A stretch of DNA of 18,793 bases from DASXMX01 sp036794395 (GTDB taxonomy: Bacteria > Planctomycetota > Phycisphaerae > Tepidisphaerales > Tepidisphaeraceae), in assembly GCA_036794395.1 (NCBI GenBank), contig DAIRGS010000135.1, forward strand, positions 1 to 18,793. Direction: 5' to 3'. Positions 1 to 7,595 of this stretch are shown here, one piece after another. The stretch's first letter is position 1. Each line of letters opens with the position of its first letter. A program made the translations under genes and the position numbers. The notes under the pieces were generated by a model that ran no database searches, was not told the DNA's origin, and saw only the letters and a program-made list of their open reading frames with translations.

Positions 1-1
1 C

Positions 2-796
2 AATCCGCTGGCCGATCCGTACCTGCTGGGTGTGAGCAGCGGGGCGTCGTTGATGTCGCTGCTGTGGTATGTGGGCGCGCTGGAAGTGTGGACGCACACG
101 AGCATTGGCGCTGCCGGGCAGCAGATTTCGTCGTTGATTGGCGCGATCGCGAGCGTGGCGCTGGTCCTATTGATCTCGAGCCGTCGGGGGCGGCTGGAGC
201 CGGTCACGCTGATTCTAGTGGGCGTCATCGTCAACGCATTGAACGGCTCGATTTATTTGTTGGTCTATTTTCGACATCCGGAAATTGTCTCGCGGGGAGG
301 TGTGTTTACGTTTCTGGTGGGGGGGATTCAGACGCTACTTTCCGCGCAACAGAAATGGCTTGCCGCGGGTATGGTGGCGATTGGGTGGATTGTGCTGGCA
401 TATCTTGGCGGACAATTAAACGTGGCGGCGCTGGGCGAGGCCGAGGCCGAGGCGCTGGGCGTGCGGATTCAGCGGCTGCGATGGCTTGGGTTGGTTGTGG
501 CGTCGATTGTGACCGCGGCAGTGGTGGCGATCAGCGGGCCGATTGGTTTCGTGGGGCTTATCAGCCCGCACGTGGCGCGGATGATTGTTGGCCATGATCA
601 GCGCCGGCTTCTGCCCTTGGCGACGGCATTTGCCGCGGCGCTTCTTGCGGCGGCGGATGCACTATCGAGATACTTGTCGCAGGAGAGTCTTTTTCATACG
701 CAGTTTCCGGTGGGAGTGCTGACAGGACTGATGGGCGGGCCGTTTTTTTTGCTGCTCTTGTGGCGATCGAGGCGGCGTGGGGGGGACATCGTGTGA
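2..796 (+). CDS. FecCD-family ABC transporter permease (5' end outside the window)
   Basis: Membrane permease subunit of a BtuCD/FecCD-type importer, which moves siderophore-iron, heme or cobalamin across the inner membrane. The frame is already open at base 2 and begins with the family's typical segment NPLADPYLLGVSSGASL, so the true start lies upstream; the GTG at 32 falls inside this motif and is not a start. The visible ~264 residues are strongly hydrophobic with several membrane helices. The segment GPIGFVGLISPHVARMIVG is the conserved cytoplasmic coupling-helix region that contacts the ATPase. The C-terminus (PVGVLTGLMGGPFFLLLL) is also typical. The stop overlaps the start of the ATPase gene by four bases (GTGA), so the two are translationally coupled. 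The substrate cannot be told because the binding-protein gene is not in view. Confidence 0.94.
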   Translation, partial: NPLADPYLLGVSSGASLMSLLWYVGALEVWTHTSIGAAGQQISSLIGAIASVALVLLISSRRGRLEPVTLILVGVIVNALNGSIYLLVYFRHPEIVSRGGVFTFLVGGIQTLLSAQQKWLAAGMVAIGWIVLAYLGGQLNVAALGEAEAEALGVRIQRLRWLGLVVASIVTAAVVAISGPIGFVGLISPHVARMIVGHDQRRLLPLATAFAAALLAAADALSRYLSQESLFHTQFPVGVLTGLMGGPFFLLLLWRSRRRGGDIV

Positions 797-1575
797 AGCT
801 ATTAGAAGCATTCAATCTCAAGTTTTCGTATGGCGATCGGCCGGTTCTTCGCGATGTCTCGCTTTCGCTGGCGGCGGGCCAGGTTGTTGCATTGCTCGGG
901 CCAAACGGCGCGGGCAAAAGTACGTTGTTACGGGCGCTGCTTGGGCAGTTAGCTGTGGAGGGAAGAATTCTGTGGGAAGGGCGGGATGTGAGGGGTTGGT
1001 CGCGTCGCGAATTGGCGCGCCGCGTCGCGTATCTGCCGCAATCGCCATCCACCGAAGCGGAGCAATCGGTTGCGCAGGTGCTTCGAACGGGGCGAGCGCC
1101 ATATTGGGGTGCGTTCGGACTGGAGTCGGATCGGGACATCGAAGTTGTGCGACAGGTTGCCGATCAGCTTGCACTAACCGATCTACTGCACCGGCCAATG
1201 GCCGAGCTATCGGGCGGGCAGCGGCAGCGGGTTTTTCTGGGGCGATGCCTGGTACAGCAGCCGGGGGCGCTGCTTTTGGATGAGCCCAATACGTTTCTGG
1301 ATTTGCGGCATCAGGTTGAATTGAGCGGGCGGCTCAAGTCGTTGGCGCGCGATAACCAGATGGCTGTGCTGATGGCGTCGCACGACCTCAACCACGCGGC
1401 CAGTATTGCGGATCATCTGATTCTGCTGCGGGATGGATCGGTAGCGGCACAGGGTGTGCCGGCGGAGGTGCTGATGCCGGAGATTGTGAGCCGGGTTTAT
1501 GAAATCGACATGCAGAGAATTGAGCCGCCCGGTGCGCGGTTGCCGTTGGTGTTCCCGAGGCAAATGCTTGAATAA
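793..1575 (+). CDS. FecCD-partner ABC transporter ATP-binding protein
   Basis: Cytoplasmic ATPase energising the permease encoded just upstream. With GTG at 793 it is 260 residues, normal for the BtuD/FecE/HmuV class. The Walker A motif GPNGAGKST is at residues 36-44, the signature LSGGQRQR at 139-146, Walker B LLLDEP at 160-165 and the switch histidine in ASHD at 197. The GTG at 793 is preferred over an upstream in-frame start at 760 because it gives the usual GTGA overlap with the permease stop, has a purine-rich GGGGGA six bases upstream, and starts where family members start (MKLLEAFNLKFSYG). Substrate class (iron chelate, heme or corrinoid) is not resolved by the ATPase alone. Confidence 0.94.
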   Translation: MKLLEAFNLKFSYGDRPVLRDVSLSLAAGQVVALLGPNGAGKSTLLRALLGQLAVEGRILWEGRDVRGWSRRELARRVAYLPQSPSTEAEQSVAQVLRTGRAPYWGAFGLESDRDIEVVRQVADQLALTDLLHRPMAELSGGQRQRVFLGRCLVQQPGALLLDEPNTFLDLRHQVELSGRLKSLARDNQMAVLMASHDLNHAASIADHLILLRDGSVAAQGVPAEVLMPEIVSRVYEIDMQRIEPPGARLPLVFPRQMLE

Positions 1576-1624
1576 TGACGACTGAGACGTGCGATGGCGG
1601 GAATACGCGCTTCGGTCACGTGGT

Positions 1625-1630
1625 TATAAT
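1625..1630 (+). promoter_or_regulatory. Candidate -10 element upstream of the pseudopilin gene
   Basis: A perfect TATAAT lies 18 bases before the ATG at 1649, in the short gap after the ABC transporter operon. No convincing -35 hexamer is found 16-18 bases further upstream (AATACG occupies that position), so this is suggestive only. The mRNA leader would be about 12 bases. Confidence 0.3.
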
Positions 1631-1648
1631 GAATAGACGTCGCAGCTT

Positions 1649-2356
1649 ATGAAACGATACCGCGCACAAAACGGCTTCACGCTTGTCGAATTGCTGGTTG
1701 TCACCGGCATTATCGGGGTGCTGTTGTCCATTGCGCTGCCGGCCATGAGCAAGGCAAAGGAGCAGGCTCGGCGGACTGTGTGCCTTTCGAATTTGAAGCA
1801 ACTGACGTACGCATGGCTTTCTTACGCCAACGATCACAGCGGCAGGCTCGTCACTTCAACAACCCTGGACCCCAATAGCTGGGTGAATGATTGCACCGCG
1901 TGCATGAGCGTGCAGGGTGGGGCGCTTTGGAGCTACATCAAAGACCCAAGGGTGTTTGTGTGTCCTGATGATCTGTTGAACTACGACCGCACGTACTCGA
2001 TCAACGGATACCTCAATGGCGAATACGAATCGCCTGCCCACAGCCTTTCCGAACTCCGCTCTCCCACGAGCGGCGTATTTTGCTTCATCGAAAAATACGA
2101 TCCGATGGGATTGAACGAAAACAGTTTTTTATGCTCGGTTTATCCGGCGTCGAATTGGGTGGATAACGTCGCGCCGTGGCATCAGAATGTCGGGCTTCTG
2201 TCGTTTTGCGATGGGCATGCCATCGTCTGGAACTGGGCGGACGCGCGAACGCCAAAGACGTTGACGCCGGGAACAATTCAGCAGAACAACCCGGATCTCA
2301 GGCAGCTTCAGGCGTGGTTTGGGCCGAATCCGACACCGCCGGGGGTATCGCAATAG
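1649..2356 (+). CDS. Type II pseudopilin-like protein with H-X9-DG motif
   Basis: Exported pseudopilin-like protein of 235 residues. Residues 9-16 are GFTLVELL, the prepilin peptidase cleavage/methylation site (cleavage after G9, F10 as +1, conserved E14 at +5), followed by a hydrophobic helix to about residue 30 and the usual basic stretch. The C-terminal half carries H178, nine residues, then D188-G189: the H-X9-DG motif of a very large pseudopilin family abundant in Planctomycetota, Lentisphaerae and relatives. A cysteine pair (DCTAC) lies in the middle. No secretion or pilus assembly genes are nearby, as is usual for these stand-alone pseudopilins, so its assembly partners are unknown. 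It is convergent with the gene at 2631. Confidence 0.9.
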   Translation: MKRYRAQNGFTLVELLVVTGIIGVLLSIALPAMSKAKEQARRTVCLSNLKQLTYAWLSYANDHSGRLVTSTTLDPNSWVNDCTACMSVQGGALWSYIKDPRVFVCPDDLLNYDRTYSINGYLNGEYESPAHSLSELRSPTSGVFCFIEKYDPMGLNENSFLCSVYPASNWVDNVAPWHQNVGLLSFCDGHAIVWNWADARTPKTLTPGTIQQNNPDLRQLQAWFGPNPTPPGVSQ

Positions 2357-2360
2357 TTAG

Positions 2361-2608
2361 TGTCCGTGACACTTTCGGCGGCCCTCTTTTCCCTCCACCG
2401 GTACGCCGGGGGAGGGTAGGGAGGGGGTTCTTGTTCTTTCTCTCGGCATATGCTCGCCTGGCGGGTGCCCAGACAGCGCGGGAGGCCGTGATTTGACAAC
2501 GGCATAATTCCTTCACTCTGCCAATGGCGCCTCTCAAAAGTCCCCTCCCTGCCCTCCCCCGGCGTACCGGTGGAGGGAATCAACCTGGGCCGCCAAAAGT
2601 GTCACGCA
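2361..2608. repeat. Pair of inverted REP-like palindromes (BIME-like element)
   Basis: Two arms, about 2361-2428 and 2542-2608, are near-identical reverse complements of one another separated by about 113 bases. Each arm contains its own hairpin: CCCTCCACCGG, loop TACG, CCGGGGGAGGG (11-bp stem with one mismatch), plus outer motifs GTGACACTTT and CGGCGGCCC shared by both arms. The arms differ by a few substitutions and a 3-4 base indel. The element fills the gap between two convergent genes, the usual place for REP/BIME repeats, where such hairpins can also end transcription from both sides. No transposase is encoded in the 113-base centre. Confidence 0.8.
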
Positions 2609-2630
2609 CCCCATTATTTACGGGGACGTA

Positions 2631-3029
2631 TTACCACTTACCGGCGGGGCACTTTTCTTCGAGATTGCGCGTCTTGGCCCAGGTGAGGCATCCGCACAAT
2701 TCGCAGCGGTGAATCAGGCCGAGCGATAGCACGTTGTGTTCGCAGGTGGTGCAGATGTTGGTGCGGTTTTGAATTACTTGTTCGTCGGCGCCACCGGTGC
2801 CGGTGACGGCGCGGGCAATACCCGCGGCCCCGTGGGCGAGGGTGGAAACGGCTGATCGCGGAGGTGGGGGCGATGTGGGGTACATGTTCTGCGGGCAATG
2901 ACCGTCGCGGGCGTGCTCGCGGATATCGACGCCGTCGGCGGTGCAGGCGCAGGGCTGATCGTGCGTGCAGAAGCGCTGCTTGAACGGGCACACCTGGCAG
3001 ATTCGAAGTAATTCTTCTTTGGTCGCCAT
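2631..3029 (-). CDS. Cysteine-rich zinc-ribbon-like protein, function unknown
   Basis: A 132-residue soluble protein. The N-terminal part has a Cys cluster (residues 10-28: CQVCPFKQRFC then CAC). The C-terminal part has CTTC, then CELCGC, KTR and the ending CPAGKW. This C-terminal pattern (C-x2-C ... C-x2-C-G-C ... KTR ... CP-x-GKW) recurs in small zinc-ribbon proteins of phage and bacterial genomes that have no assigned role. A low-complexity proline/alanine linker joins the two parts. The ATG at 3029 has only a weak ribosome site. It lies 29 bases downstream of the lipoprotein operon that ends at 3059, on the same strand, and could be its last gene. No catalytic motif is visible. Confidence 0.65.
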   Translation of the reverse strand: MATKEELLRICQVCPFKQRFCTHDQPCACTADGVDIREHARDGHCPQNMYPTSPPPPRSAVSTLAHGAAGIARAVTGTGGADEQVIQNRTNICTTCEHNVLSLGLIHRCELCGCLTWAKTRNLEEKCPAGKW

Positions 3030-3058
3030 CGTCTTTAGAGGTTCTTAGCCCTGTCGAG

Positions 3059-4309
3059 TTACCCCACCACTTTCCCGGCTGGCGGAACAGCCGCCGGTGG
3101 CCACTGGAATGGCCCTGAATTGTAGCGATCAATATGGATGTAGTATGCCGCGTCGCCTTTTTCGGGGACATCAATTCCAAGCCAACGCTGGCGATAGCCC
3201 GGCAAGGCGGGGAACTCAACGGTTACATCATGTTTACCCGGGGGAACGTGAACGGGTACGACAAAGACAGTTCGCGGTAGCATTTCCCATTGCCGCAAAT
3301 CACCCTGGCTGGTTGCTTTTAGAATGAGACCGCCCGCGATAAGCCCAAGGGAAACAGCCGGGTCGGGCCGGCGGCGAATGGCGGCGTCGGCAATGCCGGC
3401 GGCGATCAGCCCGGTGCCGAGGACCGATTTAACGGCGCGGATGGTGTCGATGCTTTCCCAGCGGCGGTCCTGGGCGATTGCCAGCAGATCGACCGGGGGA
3501 CGAATTCGGTTTTGCAGATCCTGACGACGACCGTCCACCGTGACGGCTGGAAGCGGGATCGGGCCTTGCTCGCGCGGGGTGGGGCGGAAGCCTACGAACG
3601 CTCCATCCCCGTTGGCTTCTTTCTGCGGCCCGCGGCCAAAGTCGATGATCAGAACCAGGTTCGCTTCAGCGTTGATTGACACATCGGCAAGCGCAGCCAG
3701 ATCGGGTCTCAGCGCGGTGACGCGATCGAAGTTTTTCTGGGCCAGATCAGTGCGGCCAAGTTGCTGATAGCTCCGGGCCAGCATCAGGTAGGCGAGTACG
3801 AAGTTGCTTTCGACGTCGTGGTACTGGTCGTTCTTATCGCTTTGCTCGCCATAATCGCGCAGCTTGAAGAGGGCGTTTTCGAAGGCGCCTCGGGCGTTGC
3901 CGTAGTCGTGGCGCATGTAATAAATCACGCCAAGATAGAAGTTGACCATGGCGCGTTCAAACGGCTCGCCCTTCCAGACTTTTATGTTCTCGGAGACTAG
4001 GGCCGCGCCAAGCGACCGTCCGCCGTCATTCACGCCGACGCTGTTGATCACTTCGTAGGAACGAACGAACGCGTTCTCGGCGGTTGTCAGGTCATACGCC
4101 GCCAGGGCCGCCATGGCGAGGCGGTCGTTGTTGAGCACGAAGTTCTCATTGGTCTTGGCGGCGGCGGGTTTGATCAGTTGGATGGCGCGCGGGTAGTCGC
4201 CCATGTAGTAAGCCGCGACGCCTTCATCGGCGTCGCGCTGGGCCTGGCTCACACAGCCCGGCAACAGGGCCAGCAGGGCAAGCACAATCAATTTGCTCGA
4301 CAATCCCAT
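3059..4309 (-). CDS. TPR-containing lipoprotein, COG3014-like
   Basis: A 416-residue predicted lipoprotein. The signal peptide ends in LLALLPGC, giving a lipidated Cys at residue 19. Residues about 25-215 form helical TPR-like repeats (for example MGDYPRAIQLIKPAA, ARSYQQLGRTDLAQKNFDRV). The C-terminal domain includes NLVLIIDFGRGP and DLRQWEMLPRT, which resemble the conserved segments of the COG3014 family found beside lpoB and ycfL in proteobacteria. An AAGGG ribosome site lies five bases before the ATG at 4309. It is the third gene of a leftward operon after two LpoB-like lipoproteins, with only 13 bases to the preceding gene. A role in envelope or peptidoglycan synthesis control is inferred from the neighbours. 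Assignment rests on motif memory, not a search. Confidence 0.78.
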   Translation of the reverse strand: MGLSSKLIVLALLALLPGCVSQAQRDADEGVAAYYMGDYPRAIQLIKPAAAKTNENFVLNNDRLAMAALAAYDLTTAENAFVRSYEVINSVGVNDGGRSLGAALVSENIKVWKGEPFERAMVNFYLGVIYYMRHDYGNARGAFENALFKLRDYGEQSDKNDQYHDVESNFVLAYLMLARSYQQLGRTDLAQKNFDRVTALRPDLAALADVSINAEANLVLIIDFGRGPQKEANGDGAFVGFRPTPREQGPIPLPAVTVDGRRQDLQNRIRPPVDLLAIAQDRRWESIDTIRAVKSVLGTGLIAAGIADAAIRRRPDPAVSLGLIAGGLILKATSQGDLRQWEMLPRTVFVVPVHVPPGKHDVTVEFPALPGYRQRWLGIDVPEKGDAAYYIHIDRYNSGPFQWPPAAVPPAGKVVG

Positions 4310-4322
4310 TGCGACCCTTGTC

Positions 4323-4892
4323 TCAATCCAGGAAACCCTTGACGGCGGATTTCTTCACCTTGTACGAATCGGACCAAAGGACGCCGCGGGTTTGCAGGTC
4401 GCTGAGTTCATAGCGGCACACATAAAAATCGCTTCGACCCTTGGATGTTTCCTGAGTGAGCGAACTGAAAACCGCAGTCAGCGCGAATTGCGGATTGATC
4501 GCTTCAGGCGCGGGGCCGAGCGGCACGTCCAGTTCTTTTCCGCGCAGGTCATAGAATTCCTCGCGATTCAGGATCCAGACAAATTGCTGGGGGTTCTTCT
4601 GGCTGAGCAACGCGCGAACCCGCGCGGTGAATGCTTCGGCCTGGCCGCGCGGAAGAATCTCGGCGGTCAACTGGTTGTCGACAGGTTGGATCACGATTTT
4701 GAGCGGGCCGACTTTAGAGATCGCGGCCTGCACCTGGGCATCGGCAACGATGCTGCGCACCATTTTGTCGGTCATCTGCACGAGATCGACACTATTGAGG
4801 AGCGTATTGTGCCCGCTCTCAACGGCGCTGGTGCAGCCACTGAATAGTCCGGCCAAAAGCAGCAGCAGCGGAGTAAGCCTTTGATGCTTCAT
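4323..4892 (-). CDS. LpoB-like (YcfM family) lipoprotein, copy 2
   Basis: A 189-residue lipoprotein with a signal peptide ending LLAGLFSGC. Features matching the LpoB/YcfM fold are the early helix DLVQMTDKMVRSIV, the central KIVIQPVDNQ strand, RVRALLSQ, INPQFALTAVFSSL (LpoB: GADYLLYGKI-type strand) and the terminal YELSDLQTRGVLWSDSYKVKK strand. In gammaproteobacteria LpoB activates the peptidoglycan synthase PBP1b from the outer membrane; that function is not demonstrated for distant homologs like this one. The ATG at 4890-4892 overlaps the stop of the upstream gene as TAATG, indicating translational coupling. It is a paralog of the preceding gene: both share the segment INPxFALTxxxxxL. Confidence 0.78.
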   Translation of the reverse strand: MKHQRLTPLLLLLAGLFSGCTSAVESGHNTLLNSVDLVQMTDKMVRSIVADAQVQAAISKVGPLKIVIQPVDNQLTAEILPRGQAEAFTARVRALLSQKNPQQFVWILNREEFYDLRGKELDVPLGPAPEAINPQFALTAVFSSLTQETSKGRSDFYVCRYELSDLQTRGVLWSDSYKVKKSAVKGFLD

Positions 4893-5494
4893 TACCGAGC
4901 CACCTTCACCTGATACAGATGGACAAATGCAATGGTTCGATCCTGGAGATTGTCGAGGCGAAACTCGATTTGATAGAAGTTGGTGGCGCGGTTGGGGAGG
5001 TCCATCGCGGTGCCGGTGAGTGCGAAATCCGGGTTGATCGCTTTGGGCGTGGGTCGGCCTGCGCCGCTTTGGCCAAACTGGTCGTTGTTGTTTCCCTCCA
5101 ACTCCTTGCTGCGAAGTTGATTGAATTCGGCTTTGTTCGCAATCAACTGAATGCGGCCGTTGCTCTTCTGAGCCAAGTCGCCTTTGAGCGCCTGAAGGAA
5201 GATATCGAAATTGACACGAGCTACCTGATCGGTTGTCTTATCTTCCATATTCGAGACGACGATTGTCCACGCGGTTCGGCTGGCATTGAGGGCGGGGCTG
5301 GCCAGGAAATCGCGGGCGACTTTGTCGGCGGCTCCCACCACATCTTTGCTCTGGAGGCCCGTGTCGTCGGAATTGAGCTCGTCAACCGGCTGGCGTTGCT
5401 GGCCATACGCATGGGGCCGGTCTGAATGGCAGCCCACGAGTGGGGCCAGCGACAACAGCGACAAAGACGTCATCTTTTTCCAACCGGTTATCAT
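4892..5494 (-). CDS. LpoB-like (YcfM family) lipoprotein, copy 1
   Basis: A 200-residue lipoprotein using the second of two closely spaced ATGs. The ATG at 5494 lies six bases after AAAGGAG, whereas the one at 5500 directly abuts that site, so 5494 is preferred. The signal peptide ends in LAPLVGC. The mature part resembles its downstream neighbour: KVARDFLASPAL helix, TIVVSNMEDKT strand, a long alpha segment, KAINPDFALTGTAMDLP, and the final FRLDNLQDRTIAFVHLYQVKVAR strand. It contains an Asn/Gln-rich insertion (EGNNNDQFGQSG) absent from the second copy. It is the first gene of the leftward operon and diverges from the lipoprotein at 5767. Function by analogy only: outer-membrane regulator of peptidoglycan synthesis. 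Confidence 0.75.
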   Translation of the reverse strand: MITGWKKMTSLSLLSLAPLVGCHSDRPHAYGQQRQPVDELNSDDTGLQSKDVVGAADKVARDFLASPALNASRTAWTIVVSNMEDKTTDQVARVNFDIFLQALKGDLAQKSNGRIQLIANKAEFNQLRSKELEGNNNDQFGQSGAGRPTPKAINPDFALTGTAMDLPNRATNFYQIEFRLDNLQDRTIAFVHLYQVKVAR

Positions 5495-5766
5495 GCTCAT
5501 CTCCTTTAGGGTCGGGAAGATAACAATCATTTCCCGCCGACCGGCAATCCGCAAGGGGCCGATCTATTTGACAATGTTTCTTGACAGAACCTGAGGCTGC
5601 CGGACGATTAGACACACGGATCGGCATCAGGGCAGTTTTATGCCGGCCCCATCCTTTTATCGTCACGGGTGTCTGAACCTGTGGCAATTTTTAAGTTTGG
5701 GGTTATCCGCTGACGGTTTGGGTGGAAGTTGGGTGTTTGCGCATGCAGATTTTTCAAGGAGGCCGC
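5495..5766. promoter_or_regulatory. Divergent intergenic region between the two lipoprotein operons
   Basis: This 272-base region must hold the start sites of both operons. Two rightward TTGACA hexamers occur at 5568-5573 and 5581-5586, 13 bases apart, but neither has a good -10 at 16-18 bases; the AACGATTA-like sequences there are poor matches. AAAGGAG for the leftward gene is at 5503-5509 and AAGGAGG for the rightward gene is at 5756-5762. No terminator or operator palindrome stands out. Confidence 0.4.
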
Positions 5767-6519
5767 GTGTCACGCGTGTTTCAATTGAGTTTAATCGCGG
5801 TCCTGGGGGCGAGCGGTTGCGGCCACGACAATACGCCCGCTCCGCCACCGGCCCGGGTGCCGGGCCAAAACGAGTTGCGCGTGTCGGATGAGGCGCGATA
5901 CAACAAACCGCTGCCCGATCAGAAGCGCAACGAGCTGCCTCCACCGCCGTTTGATGATGTTGCGATCGTGAGTCAGGAAGCGCCTGAAACGGCAAAATTT
6001 GTTAAGGCGTATGGTTCGGTGGGGAGCCCGCGCATTCTGGTGTGGGTCATGCACGAAGCCGGGACGGCATATGATGAAGCCGCGGCGCGCTCCATCGACT
6101 ACGCAGCAATGCAAACCATCCTGACAGACTGGTTCTCATCGAACGGTGCGGTTGCGGTGATCTCCTCGCAGGCGGCTCGCCAATCACTTGGGGCGGCGCA
6201 GGCGCAAAATCTGGATGCGGGGCAGATTGGGAACGGCAAGGAAATTAATGACCGAATTCACGCCGATGTTTTGGTGATGGTACGGGCGCAGCCCACGCGG
6301 CAGGGCGGGGGCGGGCCGGCCGTTCGGCTGGTTGCGGAGGCATCGAACCTGCTGGGCGGGGAATCGATCGGCCGGGCGGTGGTGGATGTGCCGCCGCCAC
6401 TTGATAAGCCGCAGCTTAATACGTACACGCGGTTTCTGGCTCGAAAATTGATGAAAGACATGACCGGGTCGTGGACGACATTTGGAAGCGGGGCAGGCCC
6501 GACATCGCAGCCGCGATAG
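5767..6519 (+). CDS. Lipoprotein, LpoB/CsgG-like envelope protein
   Basis: A 250-residue predicted lipoprotein. GTG at 5767 is chosen because AAGGAGG sits four bases upstream and it gives a compact signal peptide ending LGASGC; upstream in-frame starts (ATG 5743, GTG 5722) add unneeded residues. A proline-rich linker follows the lipid anchor (TPAPPPARVPG ... LPPPPFDD). The folded part has alternating strands and helices: RILVWVMHEA, then a helix ending LTDWFSSNGAVAVISSQ, then INDRIHADVLVMVRAQP, AVRLVAEASNLLGG and a C-terminal helix RFLARKLMKDM. This order resembles the nucleotide-free CsgG/LpoB-type lipoprotein fold, but the match is weak. It heads a rightward pair with a YcfL-like gene, divergent from two LpoB-like genes. 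Confidence 0.8.
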   Translation: MSRVFQLSLIAVLGASGCGHDNTPAPPPARVPGQNELRVSDEARYNKPLPDQKRNELPPPPFDDVAIVSQEAPETAKFVKAYGSVGSPRILVWVMHEAGTAYDEAAARSIDYAAMQTILTDWFSSNGAVAVISSQAARQSLGAAQAQNLDAGQIGNGKEINDRIHADVLVMVRAQPTRQGGGGPAVRLVAEASNLLGGESIGRAVVDVPPPLDKPQLNTYTRFLARKLMKDMTGSWTTFGSGAGPTSQPR

Positions 6520-6549
6520 ATTTTGGGCGCATCTCAAGGGAATGAAAAC

Positions 6550-6978
6550 ATGAAGCGCAGTTCTGGTTTTATCGTGACGACCGCCGCGATGGCGCTGGCA
6601 GGCTTCGGCTGCAACAATGCGGTTCGCGACCCTATTCAGCCCCGGCAAGATATCTACCACACGGGTGACCCGGCACAGGTATTTTTCGACAGCTTTAACC
6701 TGCGAAACGACACCGCCGCGGATACCGCCACCGTGGTGCGCGACGCAAATGGGCTGCTGCACGTTACAGTTCCCATCCGCTCGGTGATCGACAAGCAGTT
6801 GTATGTTGAATATCGAGTGATTTTCTTCGACCACGATCATCGTGAGATCGACCGCTCGCCATGGCGCGACAAGACCCTGCCGGCCAATATCCCTGAATCG
6901 GTGAGCATTACCGCAACGAACCCAAGAGCCGAGTCGTTCCACGTTCATTTCCGATATCCGACAGAATCGGAGATGTGA
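6550..6978 (+). CDS. YcfL-like (DUF1425) exported protein
   Basis: A 142-residue exported protein. The ATG at 6550 is preferred to 6523: it begins the signal peptide (MKRSSGFIVTTAAMALAGFGC) and has AAGGGA eight bases upstream. The putative lipidated Cys has Gly-Phe-Gly before it, a non-classical lipobox, so lipidation is uncertain. The mature domain has the YcfL/DUF1425 beta-sandwich pattern: GLLHVTVPIRSVIDKQLYVEYRVIFFD, then a strand turning at WRDKTLPANIPESVSITATNP and a last strand FHVHFRYP. In Escherichia coli ycfL sits next to lpoB; here it is split from the LpoB-like genes by the divergent arrangement. It follows the upstream lipoprotein after 30 bases. Confidence 0.8.
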   Translation: MKRSSGFIVTTAAMALAGFGCNNAVRDPIQPRQDIYHTGDPAQVFFDSFNLRNDTAADTATVVRDANGLLHVTVPIRSVIDKQLYVEYRVIFFDHDHREIDRSPWRDKTLPANIPESVSITATNPRAESFHVHFRYPTESEM

Positions 6979-6981
6979 ATG

Positions 6982-7010
6982 TTGACCACCTGAATTTACA
7001 GTCGTAGGAT
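6982..7010 (+). promoter_or_regulatory. Candidate sigma70-type promoter in front of the copper island
   Basis: TTGACC at 6982-6987, a 17-base spacer and TAGGAT at 7005-7010. This matches five of six and four of six consensus bases with ideal spacing. It sits just after the YcfL-like stop and just before the first gene of the copper island. Transcription would begin close to 7016, so translation from 7019 would be nearly leaderless, whereas a start at 7040 would have a leader of about 24 bases. No MerR/CueR-type dyad with a lengthened spacer is seen. Confidence 0.45.
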
Positions 7011-7018
7011 CGCCGTTC

Positions 7019-7477
7019 ATGTCTTCAGTAACGCAACGTATGTTCGCGACCCTGACCGTACTAGCGGTTTTCATGGCGAGCATCGATTGCGCATGTGCTG
7101 GGGCGATTACGGCCCGAAGCGGTGTCTCGCCTTCGTTCGATTCCGAACCTGGGCACTGTTGTGCCCACCAGGAAGGTCTGGGACATCACCACGACACGGA
7201 TGGGGATGAAGGCCACCAGAACTCCGGCCGTCACAAATCTGATCCCTGCAATGCATCTTGTGATCACTGTGGGCAAACTGTCATAAACGACAACGTCGTT
7301 GCAAAAGATTTGTCGCCCCTCGCCACACATGCGTCCTTTCTCGCGCTCTTCGCTCCGCTCCAGGAGAGTGCCAACCACGCCGGGGAATTCCAGCGGACGC
7401 CCGAGTTTCAAAACAAATTGCACCGGTTGTTGCCTTCGCCCACCCTGCTGAGCCTGCACTGCGCGCTCACTATTTGA
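7019..7477 (+). CDS. Cys/His-rich exported protein, probable metal binder
   Basis: A 152-residue protein of no recognised family. Residues 1-28 form a signal peptide (MFATLTVLAVFMASIDCACAG). The mature part is rich in likely metal ligands: GHCCAHQ, GHHHDTDGDEGHQNSGRH and CNASCDHCGQ. A second hydrophobic stretch (FLALFAPLQ) and a C-terminal LLPSPTLLSLHCALTI follow. Start: ATG 7019 has AGGA nine bases upstream; ATG 7040 (MFATLTV) is an alternative that would give a cleaner signal peptide. It is the first gene of the rightward copper island, and small Cys/His-rich periplasmic proteins of this type commonly lead Cu or heavy-metal operons. Its specific role is not known. Confidence 0.65.
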   Translation: MSSVTQRMFATLTVLAVFMASIDCACAGAITARSGVSPSFDSEPGHCCAHQEGLGHHHDTDGDEGHQNSGRHKSDPCNASCDHCGQTVINDNVVAKDLSPLATHASFLALFAPLQESANHAGEFQRTPEFQNKLHRLLPSPTLLSLHCALTI

Positions 7478-7595
7478 TCTTCCGCCCCTTCCGCTCCGAT
7501 TTGTGAGCCAGCCTCTCTGCAACGTCCGGCGGTGTGCCGTGCGTTCGCCTTTGACGGCTACGGCTTTGGTTCTCTTTCCCTCATTCGAGACCTAC

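Noticed and set aside
6184..7083. A 299-residue minus-strand open frame across 6.2-7.1 kb
   Set aside because: It lies antisense to two lipoprotein genes with good start sites and signal peptides, and has no recognisable domain.
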